From Fusarium oxysporum f. sp. lycopersici 4287 (taxonomy: Eukaryota > Ascomycota > Sordariomycetes > Hypocreales > Nectriaceae): 64,000 bases of DNA. Below are positions 24,369-36,100 of this stretch, one piece after another. The DNA lies in the NCBI RefSeq assembly GCF_000149955.1, contig NC_030986.1:4339333-4403332 (forward strand), read 5' to 3'. How positions within the stretch are numbered: the first letter of the stretch is position 1; every line of letters begins with the position of its first letter. The notes beneath the pieces were generated by a model. It was not told the origin of the DNA, did not search any database, and worked only from the letters and a program-made list of their open reading frames with translations. The position numbers were made by a program, and so were the translations under genes.

Positions 24369-25660
24369 CTACTTTTCTTTCTCTTTCTCCTCTTCCTCAG
24401 CCAACCTAAGGGCCTCTTCGAGAGCTTCCTCATCTTCGTCGAAAGCATCGTTCTCCTTGTCCTCTTCAGCCTTCTTCACCACTTCAGGCTTAGTCTTCTC
24501 AATGGCCTCAGCCTTTTTCTCAGCAGATTTAGCCTCTTTGGCATCGGCTTCCGTCGCTGGAGCTTTCGTGGAAGTGCCAGGTCCGAGTGCCCAGTCAATC
24601 TCTCCTTCAGGCCCATATCGTGTAACCAGCCAGTCATTGGCTTTTCTGAAGTGACCGCAGTCAAAGAACCCCCTGGAAGCACTGAGAGGGCTAGGGTGGA
24701 CACTCTGTAGTACAAGATGCTTGACGCGATCGATCTTCTGCACTCGCTTGCCGGCTGGTGTTCCCCAGGCCATGAAAACAACACCCCTTGTTCTCTTTTG
24801 CGCCACTAGATCAATGACTCGCTGTGTGAGCTTCTCCCATCCTCGATTGGAGTGCGAGTTGGCCTCATGGGCTCGAACTGTAAGGCAGGTGTTCAACATG
24901 AGAACACCACGGTCTGCCCAGGGGGTGAGAAGACCTCCTCGGTTTGGTGGTGGCTCGAAAGTAGGATAGTCTTTCTTCAGAGCAATATACATGTTCTTGA
25001 GCGAGGGTGGTGCAGGGGTTGGGGGTCGAACGGAGAATGCCAATCCGTGAGCCTGGTTATCGTTATGATAGGGATCTTGACCAACAATGACAACCTTGAC
25101 ATTGCTGAAAGGGGTATGACGGGACCTATAAGCCATAGGTTAGGAGCTGCCACCGCAAGTAGAAACATAGTTCGTCCTTACCATGAGTAGATATCGTTCC
25201 TAGGTGGGAACACCTTGCGACCAGAGCTGATTTCCCGATCCAAGAATCGCTTCAAGTCCAAGAAGTCCTTTGTAACAAGATCATCCTTGAGATGCGCCAA
25301 CCAGCTTTCGTCAAGAGTATCGATTTCGAGCTGCAAGAGCTCTTTCTGCTCTGGCTTCAAGGAAGCCACCCACTTGGCCTTATCAAACTTGACGGCTGGT
25401 GCGGGAGCAGAAGCACCAGTACCAGTAGGCTTAGGAGCTGCTCCGAAGAAAGAGGCAATGTTGCCATTAGCTTTAGGCTTCTTCGAATCGTTCCCGGCTG
25501 AGGCGCCTGCTTTACGTTTGAGGGTCGACATGGCGATAGCTTGTAGGTGGAGACTGATGGTGGGAAGAGGTGGATGCACGATGAGCCCTTGATACGAGGG
25601 AGGGACTCTTGTGACGAGAGCTCGAACGAAACGAATTCTGGGCAATTGATACAAAAACAA
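24369..25660 (-). CDS. UNG1: Uracil-DNA glycosylase, two candidate starts
   Basis: Removes uracil from DNA at the start of base-excision repair. Two exons: 25182..25531 (or from 25660) and 24369..25125. The phase-2 GTAAGG...TTATAG intron rejoins DIYSW to SRHTPFSNVKVVIVG. Catalytic motifs are intact: GQDPYHNDNQAHGLAFSV with the water-activating Asp, and VHPSPLSASRGFFDCGHF with the catalytic His. The start at 25531 (MSTLKRKAG) gives a nuclear-type N-terminus with KRK and KKPK basic clusters and NIASFFGA, which resembles the PCNA-binding motif of nuclear Ung. The in-frame ATG at 25660 adds 43 residues with no acidic residue and several Arg (MFLYQLPRIRFVRALVTR), typical of a mitochondrial presequence. 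A Glu/Lys-rich tail after the core (from about 24,560 down) is longer than in most homologues. Confidence 0.95.
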
Positions 25661-26916
25661 GCCAACTACACAAATACAGTACTCACGAAAGCAAAGACGG
25701 AAACCGTGAGTATTGCAAGTATATGCTGATATGTGTGGTAGTGCAATGCGTAGAAATGAGAAGAGTATCGTTGGGAGAATTCGAGCTAAAGTGGTGATGC
25801 AAGTTAGTTAAATGCAAGCGCGTTAAGTAAAACGCGCTAGCTCCCAGCCATTAACGCGGTCCCTGTGACTTTCGCGTTGAGGAGGCTTGGAGAGAAACTA
25901 ACTGCAGGGACCTGAAACTCTGAGTGGTTGGGGGGCCTAGGATAGCTTCAGCACTAGCAAGCCACGCCGTCAGTCTACCAGGCATCAGGTCGAATAACTC
26001 CAAATTGGGCAGTCGCCGAAGCGATATTTGAGTATAATTGCTTCTGTTTGTTGAAAGTGGCTATCAAATAGAGTTTCGGCAGATCACAGCTCTTTGAACT
26101 GAATCAACGGATAGTTGCTCAAGTTCGGGATAGTCTTTGCGTAGGTATGCGGTGAATTTGGTTTGCTCTGAGCCCCTCCATGGAAAGATTGTATGCTTCC
26201 TACAGAAGAATAAAACTTAGGATCTCTATTCTAAATGACAAAAAGACTCAGGTCAATTTAGGATAGACTTAGTATACCTTAGATTAGTTGTCTTGGGCAC
26301 CTTGCCTAAAATGTCAGAACCTTTCTTATTCCCTGAGGGCTATATACGGATAGTATATTAAGCAAACTTATCACCTGTCATACTATCTTTCGAATAGATT
26401 TAACAACATCATTAGAAATTATTCCTCCGTGAGTCTATGAGCCTGCTTAAGCCGAACTGTTTGCTGTGCTTCTGCTGATTGGACATGATCTTTAATTGCG
26501 ATTGTGAAATCTCGAATGGTTGGTGCATAGTATACCTCCCTATGTAGGTAGAGAGCCAATCTGATTTCGTGCAGTGCTTATTGGGTACCACGTGCATTGA
26601 AATCAAGGCAGGTTCCAATTGGGGTTCAGTTCGTATAATGCAAAGACAAAAGTCATAGTCGTTCATCCATCACCTGGTGCTGAACGAAAGTAATAGGGTC
26701 GTAGAGTGGTGTCGGCTCCTGGCCAATGTTGCTTAATCATCAGCTGTACAGTACAGCGCTTTTCCCTTCTGGGCTGCCGCATTACCTCATGCAAGCTCCG
26801 ACCTCAACTGGACAGCTTGTAACTCCAACACCGTTGGCCTCACCAAATTATTACTCTGCATTATAGCCATGCTCTATAGCAGAATTGACCTTTCCGGCAC
26901 ATAGTAGCTGCCAACG
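25661..26916. other. Divergent promoter region between UNG1 and HRD3
   Basis: About 1.25 kb between two divergent starts. It carries one copy of the dispersed MITE-like repeat (26203..26333). No convincing ORF. Confidence 0.5.
26203..26333 (+). repeat. MITE-like element, copy A
   Basis: Diverged copy of the dispersed family. The left part (AAAACTTAGGATCTCTATTC) and right part (CCTTTCTTATTCCCTGAGG) align with copy C, as do the internal ACTTAGTATACCTTAG and GGGCACCTTG segments. It lies about 580 bp upstream of the HRD3 start codon. Confidence 0.65.
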
Positions 26917-29565
26917 ATGCGTCAATCGATAGTCTGGGTCCTCCGTTAGTCAACCATTTCGTACCTTATTGTAACACGCGACAGCTGTCAATTTGGTTTG
27001 CTGACTTCTTTATTAGTGCTTTGGCAGGTAACCACAGGACTCGGCACAAATGTCAAACATTATGACGAAACATATAAGGATAAGAACCTTGAAGGAGCTG
27101 GACAGAATCAATATATCGCTTCTCCTAAGACCGACGTCGTTGTCGATCAAAGTCAGCCTGCTGGCCCGCAACCTGGTACGATTGTTTCCACCACCAACAA
27201 GGCGCAAAGATACTGACAGCTTCTAGGCGCGGAACTGGTCGATGCAGCAAGAATAGAACTTACCAAAGCCCCTCAACCTTTACATCGCCGAAAGCGAAGA
27301 CCTTCGGGACTCGTCGGAACCGCTCTGCGTTACATGCTTAAAGCCATTCCATCTGGTCCGGCAACAGCCCCATCGCAATCCCAAGAGACCACTGTCAACG
27401 GCGCTGTCGCAAAAGCGGTTGATTTTCTCGAACAGGCCGCACAGCAAAACAATTCCGATGCTCTCTACTTACTTGCCGAGATAAACTTCTTCGGCAATTA
27501 TAGTTACCCAAGGAACTTGGAGGTGGCCTTCAACAACTACCATCAACTTGCAACTGTCTATGGAAATTCAACAGCCCAGTATATGCTAGGAGTCTACTAT
27601 TCGACCGGGATCGGTAACGTTGTAGAGCGTGACCAAGCTAAGGCGCTTCTCTACTATACCTTTGCTGCTATTCGTGGAAATGCTCGTGCGGAGATGGCAA
27701 CGGCCTTTAGACATCATGCTGGCATTGGCACGACGAAGAATTGCGAGGCGGCAGTGAAATATTACAAGCGTGTCGCAGACAAGGCTATTGCTTGGTACCG
27801 AGCGGGCCCTCCTGGTGGTCGATCTTGGATCCATCAGTCATGGCGAATTTCTGATGACGATGGAGGTATCTACGGAGAAGGAGCGAGTGCTTCAAGCTCA
27901 GGCATGAACGCATTCAAGGCTAGCCCTGGTTCTGATGCGAATGCCGCCATAGATGATGTGATTGAGTACTTGGATCTTATGTCTCAAAAAGGCGATTCGA
28001 AGGCTTCATATAACCTCGGACGCATATACTATGACGGCCAACGAGGCCTGGAACGAGATGTTGACCTAGCACGCAAGTACTTTGTTCTGGTCGCATTACG
28101 TTACTGGAAGAAGGACGGCCGTCTAAGCGAGAACCCGAAGCCTGGAATCGAGAAGATTGCCAGTAAGGCTGCTGGGTATTTGGGTCGGATGTATTTGAGA
28201 GGCGACGGCGTTCCTCAGAACTTTGAGCGGGCGAAAGTGTGGTTCGAGCGTGGCATTACACAACATGATGCTCAGTCACAACATGGTCTTGGTCTAATGA
28301 TGCTTCATGGCTACGGTCAAAAAGAGAATGTGAAGAGGGCTATGGAGCTCTTCAAGTCCTCTGCCGATCAGGATTATGCCCCAGCCTTGGTGCAGATGGG
28401 TCAACTTTACCTGGACCAGGGTGGCCAGGAAGATGTCAGGATTGCCAACAACTATTTCGAACTCGCCGGTAGGCACGGCAACATTGAAGCCCACTACTAC
28501 ATTGCAGAGATGATCCATCATGGTGTTGGACGAGAGAAACACTGTCCTGCATCCTTGACGTATTACAAGAGCGTTGCCGAGAAGGCAGAGCCCCTGGTGT
28601 CATCATGGGGCGACGCCAACGACGCTTACGAGGCTAGCGATTACGAACTTGCATTCCTTGAATATCTTCTGGCCGCTGAGCAGGGCTACGAGAAGGCCCA
28701 GACCAATGTTGCCTACATGATAGATTCTGTTCAAAATGGGGTTTCCATTTCGTCATTACTTGGACAGCCCCGAGAGAAGAGTAGTCTTCTCAAGAACCCA
28801 TCTCTTGCTCTTGTTTACTGGACGCGATCTTCCAGACAGTCTAATGTTGACGCATTGGTCAAGATGGGTGATTATTATTATCATGGTATTGGTACTGAAG
28901 AAGATATTACAAAGGCTGTCCAGTGCTACACCGGAGCCTCCGACTACTCCCAGAGCGCACAGGCACTTTTCAACCTCGGTTGGATGCACGAAAACGGCAT
29001 TGGTCTGGTACAAGACTTCCATCTCGCAAAGAGATACTACGATCATGCCCTGGAGGTAAACGATGAGGCATATCTACCAGTAACTTTGAGTCTCCTGAAG
29101 CTTCGCCTTCGAAGCGCTTGGAACACACTGACACATGGACCGATTCACTCGATCCAGGATGAGCCCAGTAAGTTTCTCTTGTCAGATACAAATCCTAGGT
29201 ACATACTTACAAAGCCTCCAGAACCTAAGAAGGATCGCTCATTCTCCGAGTGGATCGCCAACTTCCTGCGAGAAGATAACCAATACTACGAGGAGGAGCA
29301 TTACACCGGAGGTGATTTATACGATGGTGCTCTCGGCGATGGACAGGGAACAGATGACGACGATGGTGTACTAGAAAGCGTCCTGATCATTGGCGTCACC
29401 TTTTCACTTGTCTTCTTATTATGGTGGAGACAGCGGCTGCAACAGGCGCATCAACAAGCAGAAGACGCTCGAAGAAGAGAGCAAGGCCTCCCCCCGAACC
29501 CTCGTCTCGATGGTCCAGGTCCCGACTTTGCTGGCTGGGGAGCCGCTGGAGGCGTAGTTTTGTAG
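26917..29565 (+). CDS. HRD3: Hrd3/Sel1L homologue, ERAD ubiquitin-ligase subunit (3 exons)
   Basis: ER-membrane partner of the Hrd1 ubiquitin ligase that receives misfolded lumenal proteins. Exons: 26917..26944, 27017..27175, 27227..29565, giving 841 residues. The first exon is only 28 nt. The first intron (GTTAGT...GCTGACT...ATTAG) splits the signal peptide, and the join restores MRQSIVWVLLLLWQVTTGLG. The second intron is 51 nt. Many Sel1-type repeats fill the lumenal part, for example DALYLLAEINFFGNYSYPRN, AQYMLGVYYSTGIG, ASYNLGRIYYDGQRG and QSQHGLGLMMLHGYG. A single membrane helix near the C-terminus (SVLIIGVTFSLVFLLWWRQR) is followed by a short cytosolic tail rich in Gln, Arg and Pro. Domain order and length match the family. 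Confidence 0.95.
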
Positions 29566-30760
29566 AATCTCAGAAGCAGCGTGGTTGTTTATCTCGTTAA
29601 TAGCATTAGAGCGATGGCGTCTTTGGATTGGTTGCCAGAATTTGATAAACTTATAGTTGCAACCTCGCATGCATAAGTGTAACGATTGTTGATATCAAAG
29701 TGAAGTTTTTGAGTTTTGCACGACTAGAGGAGCTGAGCGTGCATGATAGAACGAGGCCGGAATGTCCGTGTTTACTTCTCAGTGGATTTTCGGAAATGCA
29801 AGAAAAGACGAGATGTTTCAAGTAGTTACGAGGCTGAGCTGATGGCTCCTTGTCATACGCTAATACAGAACGGATGTAGATCGATCCGTCTCACAGTTTA
29901 CTGAGCGTGATATGTACAGTAATACTCACTGCTGAGTCCCATTTATATGCAGGGCTTGTGATTCTTATTATGGCAGAGTCTTATTCTCCTCGTGAAGGAT
30001 TCTTCACAGCAACCCTCACCGTCAGTAAGCTGAGGGGCTGACTAGACAAGTTAGTCGCTACCTTATTCAAAGATGATCATCTTAACGGAGTAGCGATAAA
30101 CTTGTAGGAGACAATGAGGGTGGTGCATTTCTTCGGCTCTGTGGCTTGTCTTAGGCTCGTAGCCGCTGGGACGTGACAACAACCCTGCCACTGTCAGCCT
30201 GTGAAACTTGAGGAGTCGAGCGTAACGTAACTCTGCCGCAGAGATCGTCGCGTCTACGCACGATAAAGGCACTGGCAGTGGCTATCGCCCCCTCCTGTCC
30301 CCTTTCTTGTCTTGCCTTTGTACACTGGAGCGCCCGCTTAAAAACGAAACCGAAGGGGGGGGAGTCGTATTTGTACGACGGGCCTTTATGTGAAAACCAA
30401 CCTTCTCCCTTTGGAATTCTCAGCATATCCTCCTAATAAACGCCTTCTAGTCTCTTTCTCGACCCTTCATCTTCTTATTCACTGGGGGCCGTTCTTTTTT
30501 ATTTCACAAGTGCTGACTTTGACATCCATTCATTTATCCCTGCGATTGGGGGTTGTTTACGCATCCTTCGGGCACCTGGCACCTAGCACCTGGCACCTTG
30601 GCAACTGTGAACTTTAGTGGAGGAGAGCACTTCCAATCAATCACCTGTACGGACCTCGGAGTACCGTTCAGCGTAGCTCGTACTCGGTTGATTCCATCCA
30701 TCTCAAAATCAACAAACACACGCAACAGTCTATTCTAAAGAACGATTTCTTATCGCCAAT
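29566..30760. other. Intergenic region
   Basis: About 1.2 kb upstream of the RCR-family gene. It contains a short G-rich run near 30,353-30,363 and the 7-bp tandem array listed separately. No gene recognised. Confidence 0.5.
30571..30598 (+). repeat. 4 x 7-bp tandem repeat GGCACCT
   Basis: Four consecutive heptamers, GGCACCT, GGCACCT, AGCACCT and GGCACCT, about 160 bp before the RCR-family start codon. They may be in the promoter or the leader. Confidence 0.9.
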
Positions 30761-31370
30761 ATGGCGAGATTTGTGAGGTATGCGCTTGAGCGCAGGGACG
30801 ATGAGACTTCCGAGTACTTCACCGATGACGATGATGTCTATTGGTGGTATAGCAGAGTAAGCATCCATCATTAACTTTCGTACGTTCACGTTGCGCATGC
30901 TAACTCGACAACAGGAGGGATATATCGTCAAGTGGACTATCCTCGCCGTGATTGTACTTCTTTTTACACTCTGGATCGTCGGAGGATATTGGCATGCAAA
31001 GAAGAGAATCCAAAAGGGTTTACGACCACTAGCATATCATAGAGTAAGTCGCACCTGTGATACACATCCAAACACCAGTTCTAACCCTCCGCAGTGTTTT
31101 GTTAGTAGGCGCATGATGGCTCAGGTCGATCCCCGTTACGCATATCCTCCTAACGGATACTACTACGCTCCTCCTGGCAACTACGCCCAGCCTGGCGGAT
31201 ATCCCATGCATAACATGCCTCCTCCACCAGTCTATGACCCATCACGACCTCCCATGTACGAAGAACCCCCGAATGCCTCAAAGATCGACCCGGCGCAAGG
31301 ACAGCAGAGACAGGCCGATGGACCGGCAGACTATTATGCTCCTCCAACAGGGCCTCCGCCTCCGCGATAA
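30761..31370 (+). CDS. RCR-family membrane protein (chitin synthesis regulation/Congo red resistance)
   Basis: Three exons: 30761..30856, 30915..31043 and 31095..31370, with GTAAGC...CAACAG and GTAAGT...CCGCAG introns, both in phase 0. The protein has 166 residues. An acidic N-terminus (DETSEYFTDDDDVYWWY) is followed by one membrane helix (VKWTILAVIVLLFTLWIVGG), then a juxtamembrane basic segment (HAKKRIQKGLRPLAYHR CFVSRRMM) and a Pro/Tyr-rich tail with PPVY and PPMY motifs. The layout matches the RCR family, whose yeast members affect wall chitin and endosome-vacuole trafficking by recruiting Rsp5-type ligases through PPxY motifs. Recruitment here is inferred from those motifs. Confidence 0.85.
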
Positions 31371-31775
31371 ATGATGTTAGGCGCTGGAAAGGTTCGGTTG
31401 AGAGGCATATATGCATGGATGGTTGATTCTTGAGCCATGTAACGGTTCAGAAGTCGCTGGGCGGCCACGTGAGACAGTATGAAATTGAAAGTCAATCAAT
31501 AAATGTAGCTAGCATAGAAATACAAGCAAATGCCGACATTCAAGCGCCAGGCTCTTGGGAGCAAGAAAACTTCCGACGTGAAATCAGGGTGCCAAAAAAT
31601 ATCTGATCTAAGTTATAATAAGTTTACCTAAGTATTTTCATCACTTAGGATAGAGGTCCTAAGTTTTCTTGCATCCTCTTGCCAGGTTCTCTTTTCCAAT
31701 TCACAGTAAACAAACGCCAGTCGCCTTGGGTATATATAAGTGTGTGTATCGGGCGTCATATACGGTTCCCTTCCT
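31371..31775. other. Intergenic region between convergent genes, with MITE copy B
   Basis: 3' flanks of two convergent genes. Nothing else is visible besides the MITE-like element. Confidence 0.5.
31557..31676 (-). repeat. MITE-like element, copy B (most intact ends)
   Basis: 120-bp element starting GGGAGCAAGAAAACTT and ending AAGTTTTCTTGCATCC. The inner 12 bp of each end (GCAAGAAAACTT and its complement) are a perfect inverted repeat. A TCTT flanks both sides (31553-31556 and 31677-31680), a candidate 4-bp target-site duplication. It is in reverse orientation relative to copies A and C, and too short to code for a transposase. Confidence 0.78.
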
Positions 31776-32536
31776 CTAGTCCAAGTCCATCGCGTCTGGG
31801 TCGTCGTCCGTACTCGTGGCAATAACAGTATTCAATGTGGCGTCCTGTATCGTTGGGGCCTCCGTTTTACCCTCCCTTTCTAACCGCTGTAGCTCTCTTG
31901 TGCGATTTCTCGACTCGATGATGGCCTTGCGCACACTATCTTTGTCCTCTGGCACCGTCAACGACTTGGGATCACTATACAGCACTACCTGCATGCCGGC
32001 TAGCTCTCCCTCGCTGTTAGCTAATACCGATGGGGGGATGCGATTCGCGCGCAGATGCTTCTCGATATCTGGTAGGAAGACAAGCTTGCCCGGGTCATCG
32101 CTGTCGCTATCGGAGGAGAGCTCATCATCCATGTTGTAGATGTACACTTTATGTTTGGAATCGTCTAATTGCATGGTCTCATCGGGAACTGGATTCGAAG
32201 CAACATTGGAAGGGGTAGGAACTGGAGCAGCAGAAGAAATCGAGGTTGTTGGTTGTTCGACAGGGACGTATAACTTGTTCCCGCTCTGTTCTGTAGGCAC
32301 GATGGGTGTTAGTTCATGGGCATTGCAAGGATAAGGACAATGTGACGATTGAGGAAAGAAGAATAAAACATACCCAGATTAAGGAGAGTGAAGCGTTTAG
32401 AAAGACGTTCATTATCTTGTGTCTCTGCCTTTCTCTTTCGGCGCAATCTTCTTGTCTTATCGACCCCCTCGGCTACAGCTACTGTAGCTGGGGCGGAAGA
32501 TGACGGGGATTGTAACATGATCGCAATGGGACTCAA
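31776..32536 (-). CDS. Conserved acidic fungal protein, unknown function
   Basis: Two exons: 32374..32536 and 31776..32290, joined in phase 1 across a GTATGT...CTACAG intron to read RFTLLNL-EQSGNKLYVPVEQ; 225 residues. The N-terminus has a strong basic cluster (TRRLRRKRKAE) likely to be a nuclear localisation signal. The centre has an acidic patch (DDELSSDSDSDDPGK), then an ordered stretch (KLVFLPDIEKHLRANRIPPS, MQVVLYSDPKSLTVP) and a charged helix (KAIIESRNRTRELQRLEREG). The tail is acidic (DDDPDAMDLD). I do not recognise a named family; the layout suggests a small nuclear protein. The splice join and even coding quality make it a real gene. Confidence 0.75.
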
Positions 32537-33193
32537 CCAGTGGTCAATTCGTAGTCCACCAAGACCTAAAATGGCGGACTTTTAAACCCTTCAACACCTG
32601 GACTATCCGACTGAACGTCGAATCAACGGCTCGGAGAAGGACACTGGCAACCACACGTGGCGAGGATGAAATTTTGAAGTCTTGACTTGTCTTTTGCGTG
32701 AAGGCGACGGGCTTCTTTTTCTTGGCTAGGGATTGGTTTGTCCTCTGTCTCTCGAGGCTAGAATTGCTGGTTGCCCTTGATGTGGGCGTGCATCAATCGG
32801 GCGAGTGTCACTAGGGGCGGAAACGGAAATACTGCAGTGAGCTTCAGCGGTTGCGGGCGTTGGAGTCGGCGCTGTAGGCCCCGGAGCTTGAGGACGATTA
32901 TCGGCGCGGGAGAGCGTGGGCCTTATGTATCCGTCTCGGTCTTGACTCATTCTTGTAGAACTTTCTACCCTCCTCCGCCTGCGCCTACGCCGCCACAGCA
33001 ACTCCATCTCCAACTCAGACCCCAGCAACATCAACTTCTCCTCCACAATCTTCAATCAGAAACCCCCACTACCACCACGACGATTCCTCCACGGCCGACA
33101 ATCATTGCAGCGCCTGCGCGGAATATCTTCAGGACTGCGACTAACAAGAGATTGCCTTTTTTTATTCTACGTCGGTCTTATTCCAGCGCGACC
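32537..33193. other. Divergent promoter and in-frame 5' extension of the AlaRS gene
   Basis: The first part is shared promoter sequence. From 32771 the frame is open without a stop into the AlaRS start codon at 33194. Its last 30 or so codons encode an Arg-rich, acid-free segment (NIFRTATNKRLPFFILRR then SYSSAT) resembling a mitochondrial presequence. Confidence 0.6.
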
Positions 33194-36100
33194 ATGGCCG
33201 AGTCGGAGCTCAAGTGGCCCGCTGCGCGCGTGCGCAAGACCTTTCTCGAGTACTTCGAGCAGAGGGGTCACACAATTGGTATGCGATTGCGATAGCGCGG
33301 GCACTACGTCTCACTGCATTAAAAGATATTGAAATTATATCCAATCTCTCGAGGCGAATCTCCTCAATACCACTATTTACTTTGTTTTCCTTCCCTCTGA
33401 CTCACAAATCGCTAACAAGACTTCTTCTGCTTCAGTCCCCTCTTCATCGGTCGTCCCTCATAATGACCCTACCCTGCTCTTCACCAATGCTGGCATGAAC
33501 CAGTTCAAGCCCATCTTCCTCGGCACCATTGGCAAGACCGATCCTATGGCCGGCCTCAAGGCCGCTGTCGACAGTCAAAAATGTATCCGTGCTGGTGGCA
33601 AGCACAACGACCTCGACGATGTCGGCAAGGATAGCTATCACCACACATTCTTCGAGATGTTGGGTAACTGGTCTTTCGGTGACTACTTCAAGAAGGAGGC
33701 TATTTCATATTCCTGGGAGCTTTTGACAAAGATCTATGGTCTGGACCCCGATCGTCTTTACGTTACATACTTCGAGGGTGACGAGAAGTTGAAGCTGGAG
33801 CCTGATTTGGAGGCCAAGGAGCTCTGGCTCTCGGTTGGTGTTCCCGAGGATCATATCCTTCCTGGAAACATGAAGGATAACTTCTGGGAGATGGGTGACC
33901 AAGGCCCTTGTGGTCCTTGCAGTGAGATTCACTACGACAAGGTCGGTGGAGGCCGCAATGCTGCCAGTCTCGTCAACATGGATGATCCTATGGTTGTCGA
34001 GGTTTGGAACAACGTTTTCATGCAGTATGATCGACAAAAGGACGGCAGCCTCAAGTCTCTCCCCGCCAAGCATATCGACACTGGTATGGGCTACGAGCGA
34101 CTGGTTTCCGCCCTCCAGGATACAGTTTCCAACTACGCCACCGATTGCTTCACCCCTCTCTTCCAGAAGATCCAGGAGGTCACTGGCGCCCGACCCTACA
34201 CCGACAAGTATGGCAAGGATGATGCCGATGGCATTGATACCGCCTACCGTGTAGTTGCTGATCACATCCGAACCCTTTCTTTCTCCATCGCTGACGGCGC
34301 TGTTCCCAACAATGACGGCCGAGGTTATGTTGTCCGACGTGTACTAAGACGAGGTGTGCGATATGCTCGAAAGTATTTCAACGCCGATATCGGCGCCTTC
34401 TTCTCCAAGATCTTGCCTGCGCTTGTTGACCAGATGGGCGAGCAATTCCCCGAGCTTGTCAAGAAGCAGCAAGACATTAAGGAGATTCTCGATGAAGAGG
34501 AGGTCGCTTTTGCCCGCACTCTGGATCGTGGTGAGGCTCAGTTCGAGAAGTATGCTGCCGAGGCCACCAAGGGCGGCTCCAAGAAGCTTGAGGGTGATGT
34601 TGTTTGGCGACTTTATGACACTTTCGGTTTCCCCGTGGACCTTACTCGATTGATGGCTGAAGAGCGAAGCCTCGAGATTGACGATGCTGAGGTTGAGGCT
34701 GCTCGAATCAAGGCTCGTGAGGCCAGCAAGGCTGTCAAGGAGTCTGTTCAGACTTTCTCCAAGCTCAATGTGCACCAAATCTCTGAGCTCGAGAAGGATC
34801 TTAAGGTTGAGCGAACTAACGATGACGCCAAGTTTGCTCAGGGTGACACCAAGGGTAAGGTCCAACTCATTTACGACGGCCAATCCTTCCTTAAGTCGAC
34901 CAAGGACGTCCCCGAGAAGACTGCTCTGGGTCTTTTGATCGACAAGACCAACTTCTACGCCGAATCGGGTGGTCAGGTCGCCGACACTGGACGTATCGTC
35001 ATTGACGATGTCGCCGAGTTCAAGGTTCTTGATGTTCAGAACTATGGTGGCTATATCCTACACAGCGGTTATATCGAGTATGGTACACTATCCTCCGGTG
35101 ACGAGGTTATCTGCGAATACGATGAATTGCGCCGATCTCCTATCCGCAACAACCACAGCGGTACTCACATTCTGAACCACTCCCTACGGGAGGTTCTTGG
35201 TGATGATGTCAACCAGAAGGGTTCTTTGGTGGACAACGAGAAGCTCCGTTTCGATTTCTCCCACAAGACTGGCGTCAAGATTGAGGAGCTCAAGAAGATC
35301 GAGGACATGTCGAACGCATATATTCGCCGTAAGGACAAGATCTTTTCCAAGGAGGTTGACCTGGAGCTTGCTCGCCAGATTGAGGGCTGTCGTGCTGTCT
35401 TCGGCGAGACCTATCCCGATCCTGTGCGTGTTGTCTCCATCGGCAGAGATATCGATGAGATGCTCGCCGACCCCAAGAAGAAGGAATGGCGTCAGTACAG
35501 TGTTGAGTTCTGTGGCGGTACACACGTTGAGCAGACCGGTTTGATTAAGGACCTCATCCTTATTGAGGAGAGTGGTATCGCAAAGGGTATTCGCCGTATC
35601 ATTGCCTACACTGGTGAAGCTGCTCACCAGGTTCAGCGTGAGGCTGATGAATTCTCCAAGAAGATTGATGCTCTCGACAAGTTGCCGTTCGGTCCTGAGA
35701 AGGAGGCTCAAGTCAAGGCCGTATCTGTGGAGCTCAGCCAGCTGACAATCTCGACCTTGACAAAGGACGAGTTCAACAAGCGTTTCCAAAAGATTTCTGC
35801 TGCTGTGACTGCTGAGCAGAAGAAGCGCCAGAAGGCCGAGTCGAAGACTGCGCTTGATATTGTCCAGAAGTACTTCGAGGCTAACAAGGATGCCAAGTGG
35901 TTCGTTGGCCGCCTGCCCGTTGGTGCCACCGGCAGCAAAGCCCTGCCTGATGTGGTCAAGCACTATCAGGGTAAGGATAAGGAGAAGACTGTTTACCTGT
36001 TTGCTGGTAGCAAGGAGGAGGGTGCCGTTGCTCATGGTGTCTACGTTGGAACTGTAAGTCTACCCCTATAATTAGTATTGCATACACTGACTAACTATTT

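Noticed and set aside
31557..31676. Assignment of the repeats to the known mimp family
   Set aside because: The terminal sequence does not match the mimp inverted repeat as I know it, and no impala-like transposase lies nearby.
35184..36035. 283-codon minus-strand ORF opposite ALA1
   Set aside because: Antisense shadow of a highly codon-biased gene. The Leu-rich translation has no recognisable family.
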